Shown here: one piece after another, positions 1-5,863 of the stretch
How the letters are laid out: each line of letters begins with the position of its first letter
Position numbering within the stretch: position 1 is the first letter of the stretch
NCBI GenBank assembly: GCA_016256075.1
Contig: SDVU01000579.1
Span: 1 to 12,207, forward strand
Length of the DNA stretch: 12,207 nt
Reading direction: 5' to 3'
Origin: Dictyocoela muelleri
Taxonomy: Eukaryota; Microsporidia
Notes under the pieces: model-generated
What the model saw: the letters and a program-made list of their open reading frames with translations, nothing else
Told to the model about the DNA's origin: nothing
Database searches by the model: none
Made by a program: the position numbers and the translations under genes

Positions 1-4
1 GACC

Positions 5-111
5 GCTTAATGTCATTCCCTCATTATTTATTAAAGAGTGACGTCAGCGGGATTCGAACCACGATACTTAAATTTTTAATTCAAGAGTGTTAACCACTGA
101 GCTATCTGGCC
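5..111 (+). repeat. Left terminal inverted repeat of the Merlin-type element
   Basis: It pairs without gaps with the reverse complement of 2707-2813. I count 9 mismatches in 107 positions by hand (about 92% identity), so the pair is fairly young. The outer part reads GCTTAATGTCATTCCCTC. The inner part is a tRNA-like module on the minus strand. Confidence 0.9.
40..111 (-). other. tRNA-like module (A-box/B-box) in left TIR, facing outward
   Basis: On the minus strand this begins GGCCAGATAGCTCAGTGG. It has an exact match to the usual A-box form TRGCNNAGTGG (94-104) and a perfect B-box GGTTCGAATCC (50-60). The spacing between the boxes is tRNA-like. An AT-rich hairpin (CTTGAATT, 3-base loop, AATTTAAG; 68-86) lies where the anticodon arm would be. 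The acceptor and T stems do not pair properly, so this is a tRNA-derived or tRNA-mimicking sequence and not a working tRNA gene. The two boxes are the classic internal promoter of RNA polymerase III; activity is inferred only. Confidence 0.65.
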
Positions 112-120
112 TATAAAAGA

Positions 121-995
121 GTGATATTACCTATTATATCTGGTGAATCGAAACTTTTATTAGCTTTCTTAATAGATAAAAAGCTCCTTCTCTGTAAACA
201 ATCATGTTCTGAATGTTTGAAAGATATGAAATTGTCAGTACAAAAAAATTACATTGATGGTTTTGTATGGAAGTGTAATAATCATATGTGCGCTAAATTT
301 CGTACTGTGAAGAGTGTTAGAGCAGGATCTGTTCTACAAAGGACAAATATAGTACTAAGTCAAATAGTACATCTGTTTTACCTCTGGGTAAATGATCATC
401 AGGTTAAAAAAATAATTGAATTAACCTAAATAGGAAAGGAACTGTTTTAAAGCTATGTAGTTGGTTGAGAAAATCATGTCCATTTCATTTGAAACATAAT
501 TCTATTCAGTTAGGAGGCGAAGTAATTGTTTGCCATGTGAAAGAAAGTTGTTTTTCGGCTAGGCAAAAATACCATGTCGGCAGAACAATCCCACAAATAT
601 GGATTTTAGGTATAGTTGACACTAGCAGTGTGCCATCAAAATCTTTTATGGTTCCTGTTGAAAGAAGAAATAATGGTAATTTACTCCCTATAATATCTAG
701 AGTGTGTAAACCCAAAAGTAATATTCATACAGACGAATGGGCTGCATATAATGGACTCTCATCACTTGTGTTTCAACACCACACCGTGTGTCATCGTAGA
801 AATTTTATAAATCCAGCAGATGGAACACACACTCAAAACATCGAGTCTCTTTGGAGTAAAGCGAAGTATCAAATAAGAAAAATGAGGGACGTTCTAAAAA
901 AGAATCTTAACGATGTCTTAGCCGAATTTATGAGAGAGATCAATTCATTGGTATGGAGTTTTATACTATATTTGAACATTTTAAAGATTTTATGA
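121..995 (+). pseudogene. Merlin/IS1595-family (ISXO2-like) transposase, frameshifted
   Basis: The 5' part (121-429) encodes an N-terminal zinc-ribbon-like segment with CSEC and a later CNNHMC. The 3' part (about 420-995, another frame) encodes the DDE domain. The reading frame changes near 424-430: 'VKKIIELT' in one frame joins smoothly to 'LNRKGTVLKLC' in the other, so one small indel explains the break. Downstream motifs are typical of the ISXO2-like domain: 'LGGEVIV', 'IHTDEWAAY' with the second catalytic Asp, 'HHTVCHRRNF', and 'HTQNIESLW' with the catalytic Glu. At the first catalytic site the usual 'VEIDES' is replaced by 'CHVKES', so that Asp has become Lys. No ATG opens the frame: the start used here is GTG and the true start may be lost. 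No C-run start motif precedes it. Confidence 0.85.
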
Positions 996-1088
996 AAAAA
1001 AAAATAATTAAATTAAATTTATTGTTTTATTTTTTTGTACAAAGTATATTTAATTCCCTATAGGGTATAAAATGGTCTTGATCCGTTT
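996..1088. other. Gene-free junction between Merlin and pogo-like relics
   Basis: This is AT-rich DNA with one short palindrome, TTCCCTATAGGGTA, around 1055-1068. I looked here for the second end of the pogo-like element (expected to begin CAGTCTAACC on the plus strand) and did not find it, so that end appears lost or highly diverged. Confidence 0.5.
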
Positions 1089-2451
1089 TTACTCCCATTC
1101 TTTTATATTTCGATCTTTAAAAGCATCAATTCTTTCATTTTCGAAAAAAGACAACTCTCCTGCAAGTGCATAAAATTTTTAAAAGTGTAACAAAGCTGTT
1201 TTTATCATATCACGAAAAGAAATAATTCTGATGTAAAATCAACATCCAAGATGTTTTTATTATCAACATCAAAAAAATCGTCATGGACCTTGGAAACAAC
1301 ACCTTCTAGTATGTTAGACAAATCTTCGGTGTTTTATAAAGACAAAATACCTTCTTTTCCTTTTAATCCTTTAGAAAAACAATTTATAATCGTTTCCTTT
1401 GATATTTTGTCCCATGCTATTTAAATAAAAATGATGGTATCTTTTATATTTAAAGTATCAATGCTGAAGACCTCAGTACTCGTAAAATCACAGTCTATTG
1501 AATTTATTAAGGCGTTTTGATAATGATCTTTAAATGCTTTATTAATGACCATATCAAAGGGTTGAATTATTGATGTTGTGTTTTTTGGAAAGTATAGAAG
1601 TTCTACATGGCTAAGTTTAACACTTTTATGTGCTGGTGAATTATCTAATAAGAAAAGAATCTTTCTATTTTGTCTAGATATGTCATTGTTCATTCTTTTA
1701 AGATAGTCAATAAATAATGTGCTATTCATAAATGCTTTAAATTAAAACGTATAGTTAATACTAACTTCTTCAGATAAAAAATTTTTAAGTTGTCTCGGCG
1801 TTTTAAAATGACCCATAACAAACGGAAAAGTATTTTTGCTTTCCATCCTGCATGCAAGCATGATAGTGACGCTAGTTTTATTTCATTTTATTACTTTGTA
1901 ATGATCTTCAGATGTAACGAATATTTTCTCGACAAATTTTTGTAATTTAGGGCGGTTTCATCACAATTAAAAATATCACGTGAGTTATAAATTGTTAAAG
2001 CATTGTTAATTTTTTCTTTAAAGTCGTCTAAACTGCTAAAATCAACAGATCTTTTTTCTCTTAAAATGTTTTTTACGACAATTCATGTTGTTTCTTAACC
2101 CTATAAGGCCATCTATTTGACGCGTTAAACTCTTTATACTCTATATTTTGCGCCTTTTTTATCCATATTGTTTTGATTAAGCTCAATTAATAGTATATTT
2201 TTTTGTCTAATGTAAGAAAAGAACTCGAAAATCTGTGTATCTAGACCTGATTATTGACTTGGCTTATTTTTGTTAACAATTTTAAGATTTTCTTCAGAAA
2301 GTACTTTATCACTTATATTTTTAATACTTTTTTCATTTTAAAGACGATTCCCTTAGATATCCCGTATTTTTGCTATATATCTCTCGTTAATAGTACCTCT
2401 TATACAATCTTCTATAAATTCATCTCGTTCATTTTTACATTTTTTTTTCAT
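1089..2451 (-). pseudogene. pogo/Tigger-like transposase, several frameshifts and stops
   Basis: Read on the minus strand from an ATG at 2451, the fragments follow the order of a pogo/Tigger protein. First comes an N-terminal helix-turn-helix ('AKYGISKGIV'). A CENP-B-type HTH follows ('FEFFSYIRQKN', then 'FNASNRWPYRVKKQHELS'). The DDE/D domain has 'FNCDETALNYKNL' (first Asp), 'KILFLLDNSPAHKS' (second Asp) and 'TTSIIQPFDMVINKAFK' (third Asp). The C-terminal part has 'AWDKISKETIINCFSKG'. A terminal coding segment ending 'NIKEWE' reaches a stop at 1089. The longest open piece is 1421-1729. Frame changes and in-frame stops occur, for instance in the first HTH, before 'FKAFMNST' and before 'AWDKIS'. 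The start is supported by a CCCC run at 2453-2456, one base before the ATG. All three catalytic acids survive, so decay looks recent to moderate. Confidence 0.85.
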
Positions 2452-2452
2452 A

Positions 2453-2456
2453 GGGG
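2453..2456 (-). promoter_or_regulatory. C-run start motif of the pogo-like transposase
   Basis: On the minus strand the sequence is TTAACCCCTATG: four C's end one base before the start codon. This is the same arrangement as in the three host genes of the window. Confidence 0.55.
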
Positions 2457-2569
2457 TTAAATTATAAAAAAATTAAATATACCCATAAAACGGGGTTAAA
2501 AACAACAAAATTCACAAGTTATTTCGTAAAATTAAACTAAAATTGTTTGAAATCGAGAAATAACGTCCC

Positions 2570-2639
2570 AAACCCGAGGTTTTGCTATGGGGCGGGGTGC
2601 CCAACCGGCGGGGTTTTATGTTGAGGTGGGGTTAGACTG
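2570..2639 (-). repeat. GC-rich terminal region of the pogo-like element
   Basis: The outer terminus on the minus strand is CAGTCTAACCCCACC, next to TA. It is the most GC-rich patch in the first 3 kb, with runs such as GGGGCGGGG. No matching inverted partner was found at the other side of the relic. Confidence 0.55.
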
Positions 2640-2706
2640 TATAATAAAAATTCAATTTTTTATTAGTAAATCAAAAAAAACAAATATTATGACATTAAAA
2701 ATTTAG

Positions 2707-2780
2707 GGACAGATATCTCAGTGATTAACACTCTCGAATGTAAAATTTAAGTATCATGGTTCGAATCCCTCTGACGTCAC
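2707..2780 (+). other. tRNA-like module in right TIR, facing outward
   Basis: This is the plus-strand counterpart of the left module. B-box GGTTCGAATCC at 2758-2768 is perfect. The A-box region, TATCTCAGTGATTA near 2713-2726, has decayed slightly compared with the left copy. A T-run (TTTTT, 2781-2785) lies 12 bases past the B-box and could act as a polymerase III stop. Confidence 0.6.
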
Positions 2781-2813
2781 TTTTTAATAAATAATGAGGG
2801 AATGACATTAAGC
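2707..2813 (-). repeat. Right terminal inverted repeat of the Merlin-type element
   Basis: This is the inverted partner of 5-111, ungapped, with 9 mismatches by hand count. Its outer end is CATTAAGC at 2806-2813. Confidence 0.9.
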
Positions 2814-2889
2814 ACTTAAAAACTATAAAAATTTAGAATTAATATACAGTTGTTCCAGTGTTGTATAGCTGATTAAGATTAGGTCTATA

Positions 2890-2912
2890 TGTTGCACCCT
2901 GGGCGTGCAACA
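2890..2912. repeat. Left terminal hairpin of the palindromic element
   Basis: TGTTGCA (2890-2896) pairs with TGCAACA (2906-2912) around a CCCTGGGCG-type loop. The right end has the related GTCGC...GCGAC hairpin at 3695-3711. Both contain CTGGGCGTGC in the same orientation because the end motif is itself nearly palindromic. Confidence 0.65.
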
Positions 2913-2924
2913 TTTTAAAAATAA

Positions 2925-3010
2925 CTTAAAAAGGAATAGAGGTGGAGTCGAACCTCGATAAACATGTCATAAATAAATATTCACACACTTAACCAATTGA
3001 TACAGAATAA
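2925..3010 (-). other. tRNA-like module in the left arm of the palindrome
   Basis: On the minus strand an A-box-like TATCAATTGGTTAA lies at 2989-3002 and a perfect B-box GGTTCGACTCC at 2944-2954. A run of five T's (2928-2932) follows 11 bases after the B-box, a plausible polymerase III stop. A cloverleaf does not form cleanly, so it is not called as a tRNA gene. It faces out of the element, as in the Merlin TIRs. Confidence 0.6.
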
Positions 3011-3613
3011 AAAAAATAATTAATATAAATTTATTTTTTTATTAATGAATCGATTCTAAGTTAAAATTATTAATAAATACTTAATTTGGCATTCATTTTT
3101 GGTGCTAGACAAAAAAAAATAAATTTAATTATTTTCATCTATTTAGATTTTATATTTTCACTTTCATAAAAAATTTTGGACTCTCTAAGGATTTAGGAAC
3201 CCCAAAAAATTGAGCTTAAAAAGTAAAAACACGAAACATACTAATTTTTTTTGCTAAGTATATATCAAAATAAATTTTGTGTATTTAAATTTTTTACCAT
3301 ATTTGGTAATTTTCGGATTAATAAGATAAATAATTAAATATACGGAAATTGTTCCAGGATTTATATTTAGCAAAAAGATTTTATGGATATTTCATTTTTA
3401 GTCTTTTTATTAAGCACATTTTTTTCAAGTTCCTAACCCGTTATATTACAAAATTTCACCCCCTAATAGTCGATATTTATTCTTTTATTACTATATTTTT
3501 GTATTGATTCATATTTGTAAAATTTTTAAAATTAAATAGCACATGAATTTTAATTCACTAAACAAAAATAATTTATATTAATTATTTTATTTAAAACTAA
3601 TCATTTCATCAAG

Positions 3614-3668
3614 TTTGTACAATATTTGGTTGTTAGCATGTTAAAGATGTTCGATTTCACACGTGGTA
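3614..3668 (+). other. Decayed tRNA-like module in the right arm of the palindrome
   Basis: A CAATATTTGGTTG segment (3620-3632) matches the A-box part of the left-arm module, and GTTCGATTTC (3649-3658) its B-box. The distance between the boxes is shorter than in the left arm, so internal bases were probably lost. It is the weakest of the four modules. Confidence 0.4.
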
Positions 3669-3694
3669 ATTTTTAAATTATTTATTAAATTTTC

Positions 3695-3711
3695 GTCGCT
3701 GGGCGTGCGAC
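3695..3711. repeat. Right terminal hairpin of the palindromic element
   Basis: GTCGC and GCGAC pair across TGGGCGT. It corresponds to the left terminal hairpin. Confidence 0.6.
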
Positions 3712-3712
3712 A

Positions 3713-4000
3713 TAATATGACGAAGAAGCAGAAGAGATTCTCCTAGGTGTGGGAATGAGTGCGGCGACGCATCTCGGCAAAAATTAGTGAAAAATAAAAA
3801 TTCATGAAAAGCCACTAATCACCTGTATCCTGGTGAGTCATTGATTAAACACAAATCGCGTAACAGCTGGGCTTCTACTAGCTTAGGAAGTGACGTATAT
3901 TGGAACACAAAAACCAAAGGTCTAAAGATCACAATAAGAGACAACTCTACTGGTTGGGAATTATGGAAGTTGTCAGCATGTATACATAACATTTGAAGAT
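3713..4000. other. Gene-free stretch, less AT-rich than its surroundings
   Basis: No gene is supported. A run of 62 codons without a stop (3808-3993) has no ATG and no C-run start motif, and its frame is not kept in the related repeat copy at 8480-8586. The right half is one copy of a dispersed repeat (listed separately). The segment 3720-3780 contains GC-rich words (GTGCGGCGACGCATC) that I cannot assign. Confidence 0.5.
3886..3992 (+). repeat. Dispersed repeat family, copy 1
   Basis: It shares with the reverse complement of 8480-8586 the ordered words TGACGTATA/TAACGTATA, ACCAAAGGTCTAAAGA, TGGTTGG, and TTATGGA...TTGTCAGCATGTA followed by ATAACAT. The family is not identified. It lies next to the 16-bp tandem array. 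Confidence 0.65.
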
Positions 4001-4122
4001 TTAAAATTTTTGATATTTAAAATTTTTGATATTTAAAATTTTTGATATTTAAAATTTTTGATATTTAAAATTTTTGATATTTGAAATTTTTGATATTTAA
4101 AATTTTTGATATTTAAAATTTC
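4001..4122 (+). repeat. 16-bp tandem repeat directly upstream of DPH5
   Basis: Seven full units of TTAAAATTTTTGATAT run from 4001 to 4112, with a partial eighth to 4122. One unit (4081-4096) has a single A-to-G change; the others are identical. The array ends 8 bases before the DPH5 ATG, so it must form most of that gene's promoter and any 5' UTR. Confidence 0.95.
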
Positions 4123-4125
4123 GAA

Positions 4126-4129
4126 CCCC
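4126..4129 (+). promoter_or_regulatory. C-run start motif of DPH5
   Basis: The sequence is GAACCCCAATG: four C's end one base before the ATG. This is the CCC-like signal known upstream of microsporidian start codons, and it supports the chosen start. Confidence 0.65.
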
Positions 4130-4130
4130 A

Positions 4131-5162
4131 ATGTTATTTATAATCGGTACAGGTCTTACTACCGACAACATTTCATTGAGATCATTAGAAATTCTAAAAA
4201 AATGCAAAATAGTATACCTAGAAGGCTATACAAGCATGATGGATGCAACACTAATTGGAATGGAAACCTGTTATAACTGTCAAATAATTCCAGTATGCCG
4301 AATGTTTATAGAAAACACTGATATAATTATTCACGACGCCAAGACAACAGATATAGCGTTGCTAGTCATCGGCACACCATTTTTTGCTACCACACACTCA
4401 GAAATTCTTGTAAGAGCTAAAAAACAATCTGTTGATGTCGAAATAATCCATAATTCAGGAATACAGAATGTTATGGGTATTGGATTTTTTTCTTACAATT
4501 TTGGTAAAACCGTTTCTATTCCGTTTTTTACAGAAAGATGGAAACCAGTGAGTGTCATGGATAAAATTATTGATAATCATAAAAATGGATATCACTCGCT
4601 ATGTCTTTTAGATATTCAGGTAAATAAATGTTCTAATAATAAAAATTATACCCAGGATAAACATAATTACATAGTTAATCAGAATTACACAGTTAATCAT
4701 AATTACTCAGTTAATCAAGATAATCAAGATAATCAGAATAATCAGAATAATCAGAATAATCAGGATAATCAGGATAATCATAATATTTCAGTTACTCATG
4801 AAGGTGTAAATTCAAATTGTCAATGTCAATTATTAAGAAAATCAATTATCGAAAAATCAACAAAGGTTGATATTCTAGCCCAACTTAAAGATAAATACGA
4901 TTCACTACGATATATGACAGCAGATATTGCAATTCAACAACTTCTTGAAATTGACAAAATATCAGGTGTAAATTTAATAACACTAGAAACTGAAATTGCA
5001 GTAATTTGTCGGTTTGGTGCTAAAAATCAAAAATTATATTTTGGAAAAATCAAAAAATTGCTTGAAACTGATTTCGGAGCACCGTTACATGCGTTGATTA
5101 TTCCTGGTAGGTTTGAAATTGTTGAGAGAGAAAATGTTTTTGAATTATTTGAAATTGTTTAA
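4131..5162 (+). CDS. DPH5: Diphthine synthase (diphthamide biosynthesis methyltransferase)
   Basis: DPH5 transfers methyl groups from S-adenosylmethionine to the modified histidine of elongation factor 2, the second stage of diphthamide formation, in the cytosol. The 343-residue product follows the family almost end to end: 'MLFIIGTGLT' (SAM-site start), 'KIVYLEGYTS' (27-35), 'LLVIGTPFFATTHSEI' (77-92; the usual GDPF is GTPF), 'EIIHNSGIQNVMG' (104-116), 'FGKTVSIPFFTERWKP' (124-139), 'NGYHSLCLLDIQV' (152-164), 'YMTADIAIQQLLEI' (261-274) and 'FGAPLHALIIPG' (315-326). Human DPH5 is about 285 residues. The extra length is one insert, about residues 166-255, with NQN/NQD repeats at 194-216, placed where the family has a short variable linker. 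A C-run just before the ATG supports the start. Its substrate EF2 is encoded at 9210-11759. Confidence 0.95.
   Translation: MLFIIGTGLTTDNISLRSLEILKKCKIVYLEGYTSMMDATLIGMETCYNCQIIPVCRMFIENTDIIIHDAKTTDIALLVIGTPFFATTHSEILVRAKKQSVDVEIIHNSGIQNVMGIGFFSYNFGKTVSIPFFTERWKPVSVMDKIIDNHKNGYHSLCLLDIQVNKCSNNKNYTQDKHNYIVNQNYTVNHNYSVNQDNQDNQNNQNNQNNQDNQDNHNISVTHEGVNSNCQCQLLRKSIIEKSTKVDILAQLKDKYDSLRYMTADIAIQQLLEIDKISGVNLITLETEIAVICRFGAKNQKLYFGKIKKLLETDFGAPLHALIIPGRFEIVERENVFELFEIV
4692..4783 (+). repeat. Asn/Gln-coding microsatellite inside DPH5
   Basis: A 9-base pattern AATCAGAAT/AATCAGGAT/AATCAAGAT repeats in frame and encodes NQN/NQD. Similar HNYxVNQ units precede it at 4662-4715. It keeps the reading frame, so it is a tolerated low-complexity expansion. 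Confidence 0.9.
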
Positions 5163-5220
5163 AGATAAACTTTAAATTGATACTTTTTAAGATTATTTAT
5201 GAATTAATTTAAAAGTTATA

Positions 5221-5311
5221 AAAAAATTGATTTTTAAAATTGATTTTTAATATTGTTTTTAATATTGATTTTTAATATTGATTTTAAAATTGATTTAAAA
5301 TTGTTTTTAAA
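5221..5311 (+). repeat. Imperfect AT tandem repeat downstream of DPH5
   Basis: Units close to AAAATTGATTTTT and AATATTGTTTTT follow one another about seven times with small length changes. It starts about 60 bases after the DPH5 stop. Confidence 0.75.
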
Positions 5312-5581
5312 GTGTCATAAATTAATTATTAATATTTAAATAAGTAAATTTTTAATAAGAATATTCGCATTAATAAAAATAATTCTTAAAATATTAAAAA
5401 TATTAAAATATAATTCAGCATAAAAAGTCTCATGAAATCAATTCATAGAATAAAAATTATTATTTTCAAAGAATCAGAAATAATTTTTTTAAATCAATAC
5501 AATTATAATTTAGTATATTATGTATTATCTTTAAAGTACTGTAAAAAGAATGAGTTTGGAAATTCTTATTATTAGATTATG

Positions 5582-5660
5582 AATGATCTAAAGATTAATG
5601 TAATTTAAGATATTTAAATCAGAAATTATGGATATTGTCAACATGTAATATATATAAATT
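5582..5660 (+). repeat. Dispersed repeat family, copy 2 (shortened)
   Basis: ATGATCTAAAGAT (5583-5595) and AATTATGGATATTGTCA with CATGTAATATATATAA (5624-5656) match copy 3 (reverse complement of 8480-8600) in order. The middle part found in copies 1 and 3 is missing. Confidence 0.65.
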
Positions 5661-5856
5661 AACTTTAGTGAAATTAATAAAAAAAATAGAACTAAAAAAC
5701 ATCGTATAGGGTTTTTTAACAGCAGAGATGCCATTATTTTCTGTAAAGATAAAAAATTAAAATATATTTTTACAAGATTAATCATAAGTCGGGTATTTTA
5801 TGTTTTAAGATAAAGTTTTTAAAATATCATTTGTCATTTATACAAGATATTTTTTA

Positions 5857-5861
5857 CCCCC
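5857..5861 (+). promoter_or_regulatory. C-run start motif that fixes the SET-gene start
   Basis: The sequence is TACCCCCTCATG: five C's end two bases before the ATG at 5864. The frame is open further upstream, but that stretch has no ATG and only a TTG. The motif therefore places the start at 5864. Confidence 0.65.
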
Positions 5862-5863
5862 TC

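Larger units (their letters stand above)
1000..2639 (-). mobile_element. pogo/Tigger-like (Tc1/mariner superfamily) DNA transposon relic
   Basis: This contains a decayed pogo-type transposase on the minus strand and one recognisable terminus. On the minus strand the terminus reads CAGTCTAACCCCACC, with the usual CAGT start, and is followed on the plus strand by TA (2640-2641), as expected for the TA target of this superfamily. The end at 2570-2639 is distinctly GC-rich against its surroundings. The opposite terminus was not found, so the left limit given is approximate. The position between the Merlin gene and the Merlin right TIR implies insertion into the Merlin element. Confidence 0.7.
5..2813 (+). 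mobile_element. Merlin-type (IS1595/ISXO2-like) DNA transposon, broken, with nested pogo-like element
   Basis: Two terminal inverted repeats of about 107 bp (5-111 and 2707-2813) bracket a Merlin-like transposase relic on the plus strand and a pogo/Tigger-like relic on the minus strand. Without the pogo-like part (about 1000-2639) the remaining element would be roughly 1.2 kb, a normal size for Merlin elements. This suggests the pogo-like element jumped into the space between the Merlin gene and its right TIR. Merlin and pogo-like elements are both known from microsporidian genomes. The outer boundary is not certain: only four bases lie outside the left TIR, so a target-site duplication cannot be tested. 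The transposase is frameshifted and has lost a catalytic Asp, so the copy should not move by itself. Confidence 0.75.
2890..3712. mobile_element. About 823-bp full-length palindromic (foldback/MITE-like) element
   Basis: The ends are TGTTGCAC (2890) and, inverted, TGTCGCAC (3712). Co-linear inverted word pairs occur all along the two arms: the tRNA-like modules, ATAATTAATATAAATT (3012 region against 3563-3590), ATTCAT with GTGCTA (3090s against 3530-3550), TTAGGAAC (3193-3200 against 3429-3436) and TTTTTGCTAA (3248-3257 against 3367-3376). The centre holds TACCATATTTGGTA (3295-3308), itself palindromic, within a base of the geometric midpoint. TA dinucleotides sit just outside both ends, compatible with a TA target duplication. 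No coding sequence is visible. It may be two copies of a roughly 400-bp unit in opposite orientation, or an internally deleted element reduced to its TIRs. Confidence 0.7.
5163..5863. other. Gene-free AT-rich spacer between DPH5 and the SET-domain gene
   Basis: It is almost pure A/T. It contains an imperfect array of ATTGATTTTTAA-like units (5221-5311) and a shortened copy of the dispersed repeat (5582-5660). The region 5660-5856 has no recognisable feature. The short open frames have no homology-bearing motif or start signal and I do not accept them as genes. Confidence 0.6.

Noticed and set aside
40-111. A functional tRNA gene on the minus strand
   Set aside because: The A- and B-boxes are excellent but the acceptor, D and T stems do not pair, and no 7-base anticodon loop on a 5-bp stem forms.
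506-715. Minus-strand open frame inside the Merlin transposase
   Set aside because: It is a shadow of the transposase on the other strand, without recognisable motif or start signal.
2254-2460. Plus-strand Phe/Ile-rich open frame
   Set aside because: It is antisense to the N-terminal part of the pogo-like transposase. The hydrophobic composition comes from AT-rich complement, with no start motif.
2890-3712. A solo long terminal repeat, because the ends read TG...CA
   Set aside because: The whole length is an inverted repeat around its centre, which does not fit an LTR.
3825-3860. Hammerhead-ribozyme-like core (CTGGTGAGTC...TAAAC)
   Set aside because: The conserved CTGATGA and GAAA are both altered, and no convincing stems I and III flank it. 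A covariance-model search would be needed to revive the idea.
3808-3996. A 62-codon open frame with a protein-like composition
   Set aside because: It has no ATG and no C-run start motif, and the related repeat copy (8480-8586, inverted) breaks the frame, so it is repeat sequence and not a conserved gene.
4001-4122. CRISPR-like array
   Set aside because: The 16-bp units are directly adjacent with no spacers, in a eukaryotic genome. It is a plain tandem repeat.
5588-5785. Small minus-strand open frame in the spacer before the SET gene
   Set aside because: It overlaps a repeat copy, has no C-run before the start, and its hydrophobic composition is expected from AT-rich DNA.
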